A stretch of 64,000 bases of DNA from Massospora cicadina. Taxonomy: Eukaryota > Entomophthoromycota > Entomophthoromycetes > Entomophthorales > Entomophthoraceae. The stretch is from contig JAKSZP010012261.1 of assembly GCA_022478985.1 (NCBI GenBank), positions 1 through 64,000 of the forward strand, written 5' to 3'. How positions within the stretch are numbered: position 1 is the first letter of the stretch; every line of letters starts with the position of its first letter. The notes beneath the pieces are model-generated. The model was given only the letters and a program-made list of their open reading frames with translations. It did no database searches and was not told the DNA's origin. This document shows, piece by piece, positions 1 through 9,108 of this stretch. The translations under genes were made by a program, and so were the position numbers.

Positions 1-290
1 TCGCCCAGGGACTTGATGATGGAACTGGAAGCCCATGCTTCACTAGTTTGCTGATTTCATCTTCCACTACCGCTTGGAAGCTTTTGATCATCAGATTAGT
101 CTCATTCTGATTGGCAAATTTTCCCCAGTGTTGACCTTGTGGATCACATCTCATGTGCATCCCAAATTGTGGTAATCCTGAGCAAACACTTCCTGATACT
201 TTTTAAATAGTTTAAGCACAAACTCTTGCTGGTCTTCTGACAGATCAGTGAGTTGCTCTCAATCAACCTATAGGTTGATACTCTCGGTTA
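1..290 (-). pseudogene. Ty3/gypsy reverse transcriptase fragment, N-terminal part
   Basis: Read on the minus strand, this edge of the window encodes the start of a gypsy RT. The clearest stretch is EISKLVKHGLPVPSSSPWA, the family signature in which a short helix is followed by G-x-I-x-P-S-x-S-P-W-A. Upstream is EDQQEFVLKLFKKYQEVFAQD, which matches the linker usual before gypsy RT, then VIHKVNTGENLPIR, the usual H-x-I-x-T-G-x-x-P-I-R segment. Stops and at least one frame change separate the pieces, so it is dead. The rest of the RT lies outside the window. It probably belongs with the gag-like remnant and family G repeat to the right. Confidence 0.75.
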
Positions 291-1590
291 CCCCAACCAG
301 TATACCATCTCATTGAGAGTCCCAAAATCATGTAATCTCCTCAGTTTGGCCATTGGGATTTCCCATCGCTTCTTAGGTCTGAAACTCGTAGACCATAAAC
401 ATCAATATTTTATATCTTTTATATATTTTTTGTATTTTTCTTTTGCAATGGGACTTGCAACCTACAAAAAGGTTCTTAGGTCCTTCTTTTCCCCTTCATC
501 CAAACTGGATCTTAGGTACTTAAGCCTACCAGTTACCATGGTTCAAAATCTTATCCTCTTGAAATTTAACCATCCATTTGGTTCAGTGGTCCTCTTCTAG
601 GACTTAACCAAAATCTCAGGACATAACCATTTAATGGTTCAGAGGTCCGCTGGGAACATTACAACTCTTTTCTCTTAGGCTCAATACTTCTGATTATTAT
701 TGACCTTCTTCACTATACAACCAGCAGCTCTGTTTCTTCACATACAGGCTGCACTTGCTGACTTTTGACAATCCTTTTGAATACTAGGTCTTTAATCTCG
801 ACTGGTTATTCGTTCAACAGGTCCTAATTTCATCTCATATTTTGGCAACTGATGCTTGGATCTTTATATCTCATTAGCCAACAGTTCCGTCTGATTGTTC
901 AAATCATTTTTCTCCTGAAAACGATTTTTGGCATCCATTGCCATCCTTAATTACACAGGTCGTTCTGGCCTCGTTAGCTTCATCCAATTTCTCTTGAATT
1001 GAAGAACTTGTCTCCACCAACTTCTGATTATTGGTTGAGTGTTATTTGAGTCAAATGATTTTCTCCACTATCTTGGATCAATCATTTCCTGTTTTGACTT
1101 CATATCTTCATTGGTATAGCAATTCAATTTTCCTGATTGATTGCTTCCTATTTCATCCAATGCCTCATCTAAACACTCAATCATCAGGACTATTTAAAGC
1201 AGACCCAATTTCAGCCTGAGTTGATCCTGCTGTTCCTCAGGACTATTTCAAGCAGACCCAATTTCAACCTGAGTTGACCCTGCTGATACTCTTCAGCTCA
1301 AGTAGATGTTGGGTGGAACAGGTTTCCTTGCAGCTCTAAATAGTTCCATATCTAGGCTGCAAGTCCTTTTCCCTGAACTTGATTATCTTCAATTTGCTTC
1401 ACTCAGAGCTCCACTTTTGAGCTAGGTGAATGACACTGAACATGATCCACTTCACATTCTATATTCATTAATGTTACTTTCCCTAGTAACATATTGCCAT
1501 AATTAGAAACATCTTCATAGGACATCATGTTCTAAGTTCTTCTACTCAACTACACCCTTGTAGTGAGCACCAACTTGTAAAAATTTACTG
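291..1590. other. Decayed internal region of a gypsy-like element, no gene recognised
   Basis: This stretch lies upstream (in minus-strand sense) of the RT fragment, where a gag and protease region would be expected. I can find no zinc knuckle, protease motif or long frame on either strand. The open frames present are short and have no recognisable motif. I treat it as remnant transposon DNA and assign no product. Confidence 0.4.
1185..1290. repeat. Two-copy tandem duplication, 53-bp period
   Basis: The block beginning CAGGACTATTT at 1185 recurs at 1238. Both copies continue into AAGCAGACCCAATTTCA and a shared CCTGAGTTGA stretch with few changes. It is a simple local duplication in the decayed gypsy remnant, with no sign of a third copy. 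Confidence 0.75.
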
Positions 1591-1599
1591 AAGGGTTAT

Positions 1600-2631
1600 T
1601 ATCGCATACAACCCTAGTAATCTTTTTACTGCACAGGTTTGGTTTTCTTGTGCACTTCGTCGTGTTGTATAATATATTAGATATTGGTCAATAATAGTAT
1701 TACAACTATTATCCATAGTTGAGTATGAATTCTTATATCTTGGCCTAATGCTCGGCCAGTATTCCCAATTTAATACTTAAGATGTTGTGATTTTAGGGAT
1801 TCATTCCCTCGGTCTATCCAACCTGATCTTCACTGAGATTCCCTGGTGACTGTCTCTTTGGTCCAACACACAGTCAGCAGCAATCCCTGATAGTGTCTCC
1901 TTCTTCTCTAGATCCCCACTCAGATCTTTACTCTTTTCTCTAAGAGTCTTCTAATTATTGCATACAGCAATAATATCCTTGAGAAGAATAGCACAAATTG
2001 AAAGTTGATAATAGTTTATTACTTAAACTATATACCAGGTGAACAATATAGAACTTCTTTACTAAATAATGTTGATGTAAATACGTTTTTTATTATAAGT
2101 GAATCCTAGGGAATTTATAGTGGGGATTCAGTCATCTAACCCTCAGTTGACACCTCTTTGATGAAATGGCAGCTGTTGCCATTGAATCACCCATCCTCAT
2201 CTTGGCAGCAATGGTCTTCCCCATCCTGGCTAGGATTCCATCATTGGACATCCTCAAGACCTAAATGGAAAGAGTCAGAAAACGTGTCCCTAACGTTTTT
2301 CTCTCAATCCAAGCAAACCAACCATATTTGGCTAGCGACCTTTTTAGGCAATGGGACTTATTATTCATTAAGGCAGGTCACTCACCAACTGATCAATTCA
2401 GAAGTTGCAGGAAGTATCACTCGCCTCACAACTTACTATTCATTCCCAATCAGTCAGTGATGAAACCCAACTGTTTGTCAGGGACTAGAATCTCTGTAAC
2501 CTGGTCTGGCATAGCAACTCGTGGACTTGCCATGCCTGAGCTAAGAGTCCAGTATAATAAGGGAAGGATGTGGATAAAGAATATAATGACTGTGAATATA
2601 GGTCTGTTGGGCCCTAATATGAGTTGTAGAG
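1600..2631. repeat. Dispersed repeat, family G, left part
   Basis: The part from about 2040 to 2465 is clearly homologous to 62930-63310: both contain the landmarks GTGTCCCTAACGTTT, TAGCGACCT and AATTGGTCAGTGATGAA-like sequence in the same order. Non-coding, AT-rich and bordered by a gypsy RT remnant, it is probably a long terminal repeat of that remnant, but I could not find its ends. Element A (minus strand) is inserted at its right edge, and 17455-18635 continues the interrupted sequence. Confidence 0.6.
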
Positions 2632-3232
2632 TATTGAAATTCGTGAGAAATTCTATAAGCAGATGCGACAAAGGCTACAAAATTAAGAGATCCATGGCTC
2701 TAGCAAAGATTGACACAAATGCAACAAAGTTATTAGTTCCATTGCTATAGTTGGTTCTAATCAGAAATACAGAATTTTGTAAGAAAAATAGACCAAAATT
2801 AAACTATGCGAGATGAGAATTTAGTACTTTATAAATTAAAGACTAGAGATATTTATAGTGAAAAAGTAGTGGTTCTTTGCAAGGATTTCCTTGATCCACC
2901 CAAGGTATGATCTTTCCTTCCAGAGGACTGATATTGGTGATTATCACTATTATTATAATAATCATGATCATATGTAATAGAATTCTAGTTGGATGCAATC
3001 GACCTTCTTAACAAGGCCTAGCCCCTTTGATTAGTCATTTCAAGTTGCTTGGCCACCTTGAATTACTGAGTTTCTTTGAGTTAATTAAATTTATGAAGTC
3101 AATAACTCCAAAGAGTCTTTCTTCAGTCAAATTGAGAATCAGAAATATTAGGTTCAGATTTCTTCATCTTATTAGGCTGAGATATTGAATCTTGATCTAG
3201 AGTATTTTTGGTCGTCCTAGTTGTATCTAACA
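2632..3232 (-). repeat. Element A 3' LTR
   Basis: About 600 bp, homologous throughout to 16843-17454 with small indels and base changes. In the element's own sense it begins TGTTAGATACAAC and ends near TTTCAATA, giving short imperfect inverted ends. A purine-rich tract abuts it on the internal side. The left flank is the TAGAG duplication. Confidence 0.85.
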
Positions 3233-3250
3233 ATGCCCCCCTCAAGATAT
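3233..3250 (-). promoter_or_regulatory. Element A polypurine tract
   Basis: On the minus strand the bases directly before the 3' LTR read CTTGAGGGGGGCAT. A G-rich purine run at this position is the standard primer for plus-strand DNA synthesis in LTR retrotransposons. Confidence 0.7.
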
Positions 3251-3330
3251 TGTCTAGGGGGCACATACTTGCAAAGAAACCTACTATTCACTCTATTGAT
3301 AACAGTACCAGTATCAATAGAGGCAATGTA

Positions 3331-3900
3331 TTATTCAACACCCCTATAATCTATAATACGGTAAGGACCAGCCCATAAGGGGTCCAGTTTATGAATTCTT
3401 CCTCCCAGCTTATGGTGGTAGAAGAGTAAAAGATCTTTGACTTGATATTCTGGTAACGTAGGTCTACTAGTGTTGGTTTGGTTTCCTTCCTTCATGGTGG
3501 TAGCGGCAAGACAACTTGAAGCTAATGCTTGTAATCGGATTATTTCATCAGCCAGTCTCCTCATCGCTAAATCAGTGGTTTGCGGGGTGGCCTCTTCAAG
3601 TATAGGTTGTACACTTGAAGGGAGGATAGGTTCCCGACCATATAAAGCTTTAAACGGAGACATTCCAATAATATGATGGTAGCTAACTCTATAAGCTAAC
3701 ATCGCACTGGGTAAGTAAAGGTTCCACCTACTAGGATCATTGGAAGCCATCTTTTGAAGAATGGCTATGAGGGTACCGTTGGCTTGTTTGATGGCACCAT
3801 TAGTGGAAGGATTATATGGGGACATGAATTTCTGATAGGTACCCATTAATTTGGTAAGCTCAGCTATCACATGAGATATGAAATTGGTCTCATTAGCCAA
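3331..3900 (-). pseudogene. Element A integrase, C-terminal half
   Basis: This frame covers the end of the integrase catalytic core and the C-terminal module. Core features are SPYNPSTNGAIKQANGTL, the normal P-x-x-N-G-x-x-E-R-x-N region, followed by LAYRVSYHHIIGMSPFKALYG, which matches the usual A-x-N-x-x-x-H-x-x-x-G-x-S-P-F-x-x-x-Y-G. Two catalytic residues are gone: the second acidic site reads ANETNF instead of S-D-x-G-x-x-F, and the glutamate is a lysine (GAIKQAN). The end, LDPLWAGPYRIIDYRG, is a GPY/F module. No chromodomain follows before the stop and the LTR. Confidence 0.8.
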
Positions 3901-4035
3901 TAACAGGACTTTTGGGCTGCCATGCCTGGTGAAAGCTTGTTTAAAAAGGAAAGATGCCGTAGCCTTGGCAGTGACCGTGGAGACTGAGATAGCTTCAATC
4001 CATTTAGAAAAATGATTGATAGCTAATAGAATAAA

Positions 4036-4605
4036 TCAATGTCCATAGGTGGCCGTAGGGAGAGAACCTACCACATCAATACTCACAGTAGAGAAGGGTT
4101 CAGAAGATCCTATAATTTGGTGTTGGAACATAGGGTTTTCTCCACGTTTTTGTTGGCATTTAAGGCATGACTCAGGCACATCTTGTACAGATTCCAGCAT
4201 GTTATCCCAGTAACAATGATTCTTTAACCATTGGAGAGTCTTAGCGACAGCTCCATGACCTACAGTTTGGTGGGCCTCCATGATATTGTTAGTCCTCACA
4301 GAAGGCCGAATAAAGGGCAACCACTTAGATCCTGACTTTTTGTATAGTAAACCTTCCTTGACCTGAGTGCCTTCAGTTAAGAATTGTAACTTCGAGACAA
4401 CATCCTTATATTCATGGAACCAGAGCTCAGGTCTACCAGTCAGGTCATAAGTATGATCCTCCTCTGCTGAGAATAATGTTAAGATAGGCAATTGAGAAAG
4501 GCCATCAGCGTTTTGATGTATAGCCCCAGCGTGATGTTGAATGGTAAAATCATAATTTTGGGGCTTTAACGCCCATCTGTCTAAGCGCCCATCAGGATCC
4601 TTCAT
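4036..4605 (-). pseudogene. Element A RNase H end and integrase N-terminal part
   Basis: The frame begins with DGRLDRWALKPQNYDFTIQH and GAIHQNADGLSQLP, the conserved end of the gypsy RNase H domain. The HHCC zinc-binding domain of integrase follows: AHQTVGHGAVAKTLQWL, then VPESCLKCQQKRG. It finishes with FSTVSIDVVGSLPT, which holds the first catalytic aspartate of the core. The next core segment is disrupted between 3901 and 4035, where the sequence continues in another frame. Part of the broken pol gene of element A. Confidence 0.8.
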
Positions 4606-4966
4606 TTTGTTGCAACCACTTCAGGGAAGCGTGATCTGTTACAATAATGAAATGCTTGCCATATAGATAGGGGCGGAAATGCTTGATAGCGGCCAAAACA
4701 TTGAGGCATTCTCCCTCTGTAACACTATAATATGCGTTCAGCCTTAGACAGGGTTTTACTATAGTATGCGATGGGGTGATCAACCATATTGATATCATTT
4801 GAGCCAGAATGGCTCCAATAGCAATATCACTGGCATTGGTAAATAGAATAAAGGGTTTAGAAAAGTCAGGATGGGATAAGATAGGTGCACTCATTAGGGC
4901 TTGGTGCAACAGATTGAAGGATTGTTGCTGGGAGTCTTCCCATACAAAAGGAACTTTTTTATGCAA
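4592..4966 (-). pseudogene. Element A RNase H domain
   Basis: The start matches the region linking gypsy RT to RNase H: VPFVWEDSQQQSFNLLHQAL then SAPILSHPDFSKPFILFTNA. The normal T-D-A-S catalytic motif is TNASDIAIGAILAQ here, so the first aspartate has become asparagine. Further on, VTEGECLNVLAAIKHFRPYL and FIIVTDHASLKWLQ are standard RNase H segments. A frame change joins it to the integrase frame at about 4600. Confidence 0.8.
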
Positions 4967-5034
4967 TAAATAAACTAAAGGCTCTGCAATTTCCGCAAAA
5001 TGGAGAACAAATTGTCAGTAATAACTGACCATTC

Positions 5035-5974
5035 CTAAAATACTTGGATATCGTGCAAGCTTTTAGGAACAGGCATGTCCAAAATAGCTTGTACCTTATT
5101 AGATAAGGGTAAAATACCCTTGCGATTAACCTTGTGCCCTAAAAATTCCATCTCAGTCTTAAAAAAAAGCACACTTCGATGGTTTAAGCCTAATAGAAGC
5201 ACGACGCAGCCAGCCAAAGACTTCCTTTCAAATGAGCCAAATGCTCGTTAAAAAGTGCGTGAAAAAAACAGTAACATCATCTAGATAAACTAAAACACAC
5301 AAAATCTTCAAATCCCCAAATAAGCCATCCATGGCTTGTTGAAATGTAGCAGGGGCATTGCAAAGCCCCTGTGGCATATGAGTAGGCTCAAATAGCCCCC
5401 AATTAGAGATCAAAACACATTTTTGACGGTCTTTTGGGGCAAGATCGATTTGCCAATAACCACTTGCAAGGTCCATAGCTGAGAAATATTGGGACCCAGA
5501 CAATAGCCTCAATGAATCATCTATACGAGGTAAAGGATAAGAATCCTTCTGAGTAACAGCATTAAGTTGACAATAGTCCATAACTACTTGGTGGCCCCCA
5601 TCTTTCTTCCGGATGAGTAGTAGAGGGGAAGCCCTGGGACTTTTAGAAGGTGTAAATAGTCCAGCATCGAGAAGTTGCTTCAGATCCACTGAGACCTGAG
5701 CCTCCTCAACTTTGGATTTGTGATATGATTGAGCTCGGATAGGGGGAGTATCCCCAGTTTTCACCTGATGCTGTACCTCTTTCATTAGGCCAAAATCTCC
5801 AGGACTTTGGGCAAAGATATCTTTGTATTCTTCAATCAGAGCCTCAGCCTCCAGCTGTTGTTCTGAAGTGAGTGAATCCCCAAATTTGACGTCAATTCTG
5901 GCAATGATAGGGGGATCTTCCAGTCCAAATTTGCATAGATCTCCACATCCCGAGATGGACAATAAGTCACTCAC
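5035..5974 (-). pseudogene. Element A reverse transcriptase
   Basis: RT of the Ty3/gypsy type, in two frames with the break near 5220. Ordered motifs: SKSPRASPLLLIRKKDGG, DYCQLNAVTQKDSYPLP, FSAMDLASGYWQIDLAP, PQGLCNAPATFQQAMDGLFG and VYLDDVTVFF, the last keeping the catalytic Y-x-D-D. The smaller piece holds LFFKTEMEFLGHKVNRKGI, the region following the palm. Upstream, ALIEEYKDIFAQSPGDFGL is the usual protease-RT linker. The catalytic residues survive in the palm, but the frame break and the mutated neighbours make activity very unlikely. Confidence 0.85.
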
Positions 5975-5975
5975 A

Positions 5976-6199
5976 GAGTAGGCCTCATATAGGCGATGGG
6001 ATTATTGCAATTCAATCACATTGGTTGAGAAGTGAGATTAGCCAATAGAACCAAAACAGTTCCATTGTAGGCAGGATCAAGTATGCCAGGGCAAGGTAAA
6101 GCCTCCAAATGAGAAGGATTTGGGTTACCAAAGATCTCTAACACATGACCACTGGGTACAAATACTTGAATTCCCATATCAGTAATGACTTGAGCTTTA
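5976..6199 (-). pseudogene. Element A dUTPase-like segment between protease and RT
   Basis: On the minus strand the piece between the nested element B and the RT reads GIQVFVPSGHVLEIFG, then PGILDPAYNGTVLVLLANL, then an NNPIAYMRP-like stretch after a stop. This resembles the central and third conserved motifs of trimeric dUTPases (hydrophobic G-x-I-D-x-x-Y-x-G-x-x-x-V-x-L-x-N). The aspartate and tyrosine of the third motif are present. The N-terminal part of such a domain would lie at 13945-14090, on the other side of element B, and is poorly preserved. dUTPase domains between protease and RT are known in some gypsy elements and retroviruses. The call rests on motif recognition only. Confidence 0.55.
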
Positions 6200-6207
6200 T
6201 GTTATGG

Positions 6208-6480
6208 TTGGATGACAATATAGTAGAAACTGATGCCAGAGATAAGTCTGGGCGACAGGAGGCCCAGAAGGTGAAACTTCAGGCTCTTCCTGACCTGAAA
6301 CACACCTTAGATCAACGCTGGGTGCAAGCCAAGCATGCCCAGGTTGATACTAATGGTGTGCAAAACGCCCAGCCTCTTGTCTCTGCCCAGGCACTGAAAC
6401 GAACGATTTACATTTTAAATGAAGATGGTTTGATTTTCTTGGTTGGAGAGCAAGGGTTTGAGTCCCGCTCCAGCTATTAA
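6208..6480 (+). CDS. U3-encoded peptide with DQRWV core (element B, 5' copy)
   Basis: An open frame in U3 holds LQALPDLKHTLDQRWVQAKH followed by YILNEDGLIFLVGEQGFES. The copy in the 3' LTR (13054-13342) encodes nearly the same peptide, with changes that keep the frame open. Similar peptides occur at the same place in the LTRs of three other families here: VIDKRWV (C), VVDKRWV and AVDEQWV (D), TVDKRWI (E). In this 5' copy it lies upstream of the promoter, so only the 3' copy would be in the RNA. I recognise no domain, and it may be a C-terminal Pol extension as in element C. Confidence 0.45.
   Translation: MDDNIVETDARDKSGRQEAQKVKLQALPDLKHTLDQRWVQAKHAQVDTNGVQNAQPLVSAQALKRTIYILNEDGLIFLVGEQGFESRSSY
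6435..6475 (+). other. tRNA-like D-arm/T-arm fusion in element B LTR
   Basis: The sequence GGTTGGAGAGCA resembles the second half of a tRNA D arm. It is followed without an anticodon arm by GGGTTTGAGTCCCGCTCC, which resembles a T arm and contains a perfect B-box (GGTTTGAGTCC). The 3' LTR copy (13285-13325) is the same with small changes. The two boxes are too close for a working tRNA gene. It overlaps the U3 peptide frame and may be chance. Confidence 0.3.
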
Positions 6481-6710
6481 AGTTTAAGCTCAGGTATAAT
6501 ATGGCTTCAATCAATTACTTGAGTGAAGGCACTTTTGGTGTATTTTACTAAAACGGATGGAAGCGTCTGTTTATTGGAGTGTCAAGGCTTGGGCGCACTT
6601 CTGCAGAACCTGAATTTCCCCAGCCCACTTTAAATATGTTTTTGCGACCAACATTCCTTGTTGGTCAACTTTCTTTAATAAATTTCCCCGTTATTTTACA
6701 TTTTTTTACA

Positions 6711-7733
6711 ATGGTTCCTTGGGCGAACATGGTGGTGAACCTCTTCAGGGAGGTCTCCAACTATGTTGGCCACTACCTATTATCACCATTTACACGCATC
6801 CCAGGTGCTTTTTTGGGCTGTTCAGGTCCCCTCCAGACCAATACACCCAAGACTACTTGTGCCAAGATACCCTCGAATATGGACTCCCTGATGGTGTCTA
6901 CTCAAGTTGGGAGTTTTCTTACTTACCTGTTCTCATATGTGGTGTTTTACACCCTCGCCTGGGTTACCTTCTGCTCAAGCACCATTCTAGGTGCCCCATT
7001 TCCCATTCTCTTAACAGCTAGTTCCCTAGCAATGTGGGTTCGCGTCCCACATCACCATGCTGGGAACAAGAGAGTTACAAACACTCTCTTGACATTAGTC
7101 AACCAACCATTTTATTATACGAGCATACAAAATATCCATGTGGGACTTTCAATATTAGTAAATTGGGTGTGTTGGCCATTTATCACTGCCACAATGGTGC
7201 TCACCAAAGTTTTCTCATTATGTTTTTTATTAATACATCTCAGCATTATTTTTGTAGCTACCAATTGGGAAGTGTCCACCCTTCCTGCTTGCACCTGGTG
7301 GTCTCAGACTTTTCGCAATCATCTTGTTAAAACTCTTTTGGATAGTTTCCCCGCCCCAACCCAGAAGGGGCTAGGTAATTTGGCCATCATCGGATTAAAC
7401 CATATAAATATGGGAACCAAAGAGTCACACATGCTTCTTAAAATGAGCGAATATTATCCTTCTAATCCTTTGACTCCTTCTAAATTTGGAACTGTACAGG
7501 GGTCTAGCCCCAAGAAGGAAGTAAAGGTTTCAGAAGATTTTGCTGCGATGATGTCACTCATGGTCATCCCTATAAATATTGCGTCCTCGACTAGTGATCT
7601 TTCCTTGAATTGTGAGATGCTTCCCACTGATTTTCTCCCCATCTCGGTGGAAATTGGGAACATTGGAGTGTCCAAACCCAAAATTAACAAAAAAACTTTC
7701 CATTGTCATTTTTTCTCCCCAACACGTTTCTGA
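6711..7733 (+). CDS. LTR-initiated multi-pass membrane protein (element B)
   Basis: An uninterrupted frame begins at an ATG 51 nt after the predicted RNA start, inside the 5' LTR. It runs 128 codons to the LTR end, crosses the primer-binding site and continues to 7733 (341 residues). Very hydrophobic stretches are visible: FLTYLFSYVVFYTLAWVTF (residues about 68-86), PFPILLTASSLAMWV, GLSILVNWVCWPFITATMVL and SLCFLLIHLSIIFVATNW, so at least four membrane helices are likely. It sits where gag begins in ordinary elements. No capsid or zinc-knuckle motif is visible. Elements C and D have frames of the same placement and character. The function is unknown. Confidence 0.55.
   Translation: MVPWANMVVNLFREVSNYVGHYLLSPFTRIPGAFLGCSGPLQTNTPKTTCAKIPSNMDSLMVSTQVGSFLTYLFSYVVFYTLAWVTFCSSTILGAPFPILLTASSLAMWVRVPHHHAGNKRVTNTLLTLVNQPFYYTSIQNIHVGLSILVNWVCWPFITATMVLTKVFSLCFLLIHLSIIFVATNWEVSTLPACTWWSQTFRNHLVKTLLDSFPAPTQKGLGNLAIIGLNHINMGTKESHMLLKMSEYYPSNPLTPSKFGTVQGSSPKKEVKVSEDFAAMMSLMVIPINIASSTSDLSLNCEMLPTDFLPISVEIGNIGVSKPKINKKTFHCHFFSPTRF
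7021..7075 (+). other. Stem-loop near 3' end of element B LTR
   Basis: ATGTGGG and CCCACAT form a perfect 7-bp stem around the loop TTCGCGT. Outside it GTTCCC pairs with GGGAAC, with AGCA/TGCT extending the pair. The 3' LTR repeats the structure at 13871-13922 with the inner stem unchanged and the outer stem slightly weakened. The inner stem and loop resemble a tRNA T arm. It would lie in U5 RNA close to the primer-binding site. Confidence 0.5.
7097..7107 (+). promoter_or_regulatory. Candidate self-priming primer-binding site, element B
   Basis: Two bases after the LTR, AGTCAACCAAC is complementary at 9 of 11 positions to GTTGGTCAACT at 6660, the predicted 5' end of the RNA 30 nt after the TATA-like box. 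No match to a tRNA 3' end (TGG...) is seen here. The layout is that of Tf1-type self-priming, with two central mismatches. Confidence 0.45.
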
Positions 7734-8114
7734 GGTGCAGGCTGAGGCATCAATTCAGGGTTTGGGGGTGATGGCCCTGGATAGCGATGCACACCAAACC
7801 CTTGAAATGAGTGTGGGTTTGTTATAGCCAGAAACTGCATTTTATAACTAAAGCAAATTATCACAAAATGAGCCGTTTATATTTTCATATGGTCTGGATG
7901 AACATTCTATTTCTGTATATTAAATCACTCCTGAGAACCCTTGTTTGACCCCTACCATGATTAGGGGTTCTCAGGAAGTGGAAAAAGAACTACATTATAA
8001 ATATAAAGATGTATATGCACCTGCAGAAGGTGTAGTGGAATATGTGGCCTCAGTAGTAAGAGTGGCCCACTATCCCTCCCCTTCTATGATTCCAAAACAT
8101 ACCCTGATGGCTTA
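7734..8114 (+). pseudogene. Element B region between membrane protein and protease
   Basis: No clear domain. After the stop at 7733 other frames give SEVQAEASIQGLGVMALDSD and, further on, RGSQEVEKELHYKYKDVYAP followed by VVEYVASVVRVAHYP. The last two recur, in diverged form, at 54385-54500 in element E (HTQEVENILIIEYGGMYAK and KVTVYVPSVIRVVIHLTPY). That conservation at protein level suggests they once formed the N-terminal part of the protease polyprotein or the end of gag. Confidence 0.45.
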
Positions 8115-9108
8115 TTGAGACTGGAGGAAGAATTTTTGGGTGAAGTGATGGCGTTTTCTGCATTGGATAAATCCCATTCTGGTTACTTCTTGTTGACTGC
8201 TACTCTTACTTCCTCTTATGGAAAGTTCAGCACAATTATTTTGGTGGATACTGGTGCCTCAAATAATTTTATTGACCAAAACCTCGCTGACTACCTTGAG
8301 TTGAGTTACTCACCCGGTGGTATGGTTAGAGGTGGGGCTTCTCAAGGTATCCCCACACTGAACGTCAGAGATTCAGTCAATTTTCAGGTAGGTTCTTATC
8401 TATTGTCTGATCAGTTTCAAGCTATCAGAAACCTCTTGTTTCCCATCATTTTGGGTGTTGAGTGGTGGCGGAAGTTTGACGTCAAAACTAATTTGAAAGA
8501 AAACACTTTATCCTTGTCTTTGACAAACAGTCACCAGTTGATTGTTCCTTTGTCTGAGGATAACGTCCAAGGCAAATTACCCCATTGGCCCAATGTTCCC
8601 AGTCCGTATCTTGCCCCTTTGCTGAAGCCCACTGTGGGACTTTCCTTACCTTCTTGTTTGGAGGAGTTGTCATCTTCTTTTGATGCAGCTTCAGCTAGTA
8701 CGCTACCAGAACATTCTGAGTTTGATTGTGAATTTAAACTTACTGTAGATCTGGTGCGTATTTCTTCCCCCATATACCCACTGACTGTCTGGGAGGAAGA
8801 GGTTTTAGATGCATGGGTTAAGGAGCAGTTGGCCAAAGGTGCCATCTTTCAGCATACCTCCCCTGATTGCTCCCCACTTCTCTTTGTGGAGAAGGCTGAT
8901 GGAACTTTATGTCCGTGTGTCAATTATGGAAACTTAAACAATGTGACTGTACCTAACCTCCATCCCATCCCTTTGGATTCCCAGATTGCACGATATGTGG
9001 AGAAGGCGAATGTCTTCTTCAAGCTGGACTGCCTCAATGCATACAATCAAATCTGGATAAAGAAGAGCCAGGAATGGTTAACTGCATTCCGCACCAGAAA
9101 AGAAATTT
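8115..9108 (+). pseudogene. Element B protease and first half of RT
   Basis: Protease: IILVDTGASNNFIDQNLADY carries the D-T-G active site, and FPIILGVEWWRKFDV is the hydrophobic-hydrophobic-G motif of retropepsins. RT follows after a linker of about 120 residues: FDCEFKLTVDLVRISSPIYP, SPLLFVEKADGTLCPCVNYG, NLNNVTVPNLHPIPL and VFFKLDCLNAYNQIWI with the first catalytic aspartate. Normally the second of these reads R-x-C-V-D-Y; here the D is N. The true frame shifts at about 9108, after which this frame gives nonsense while RT continues in another. Confidence 0.85.

Larger units (their letters stand above)
6200..7094 (+). repeat. Element B 5' LTR
   Basis: Starts TGTTATGGTTGGATGAC and ends CTCTTGACA. 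U3 holds a conserved peptide frame. A TATA-like TAAATATG at 6631 lies 30 nt before GTTGGTCAACT (6660), the likely RNA start. R-U5 holds the start of a long hydrophobic frame. Near the 3' end (7021-7075) is a strong hairpin. It pairs with 13050-13944 over its whole length. Confidence 0.92.

Noticed and set aside
6579..6710. Longer start of the element B membrane protein, upstream of 6711
   Set aside because: The frame is open from 6579, but that part lies before the predicted RNA start at 6660, so it would not be in the RNA. I chose the ATG at 6711.
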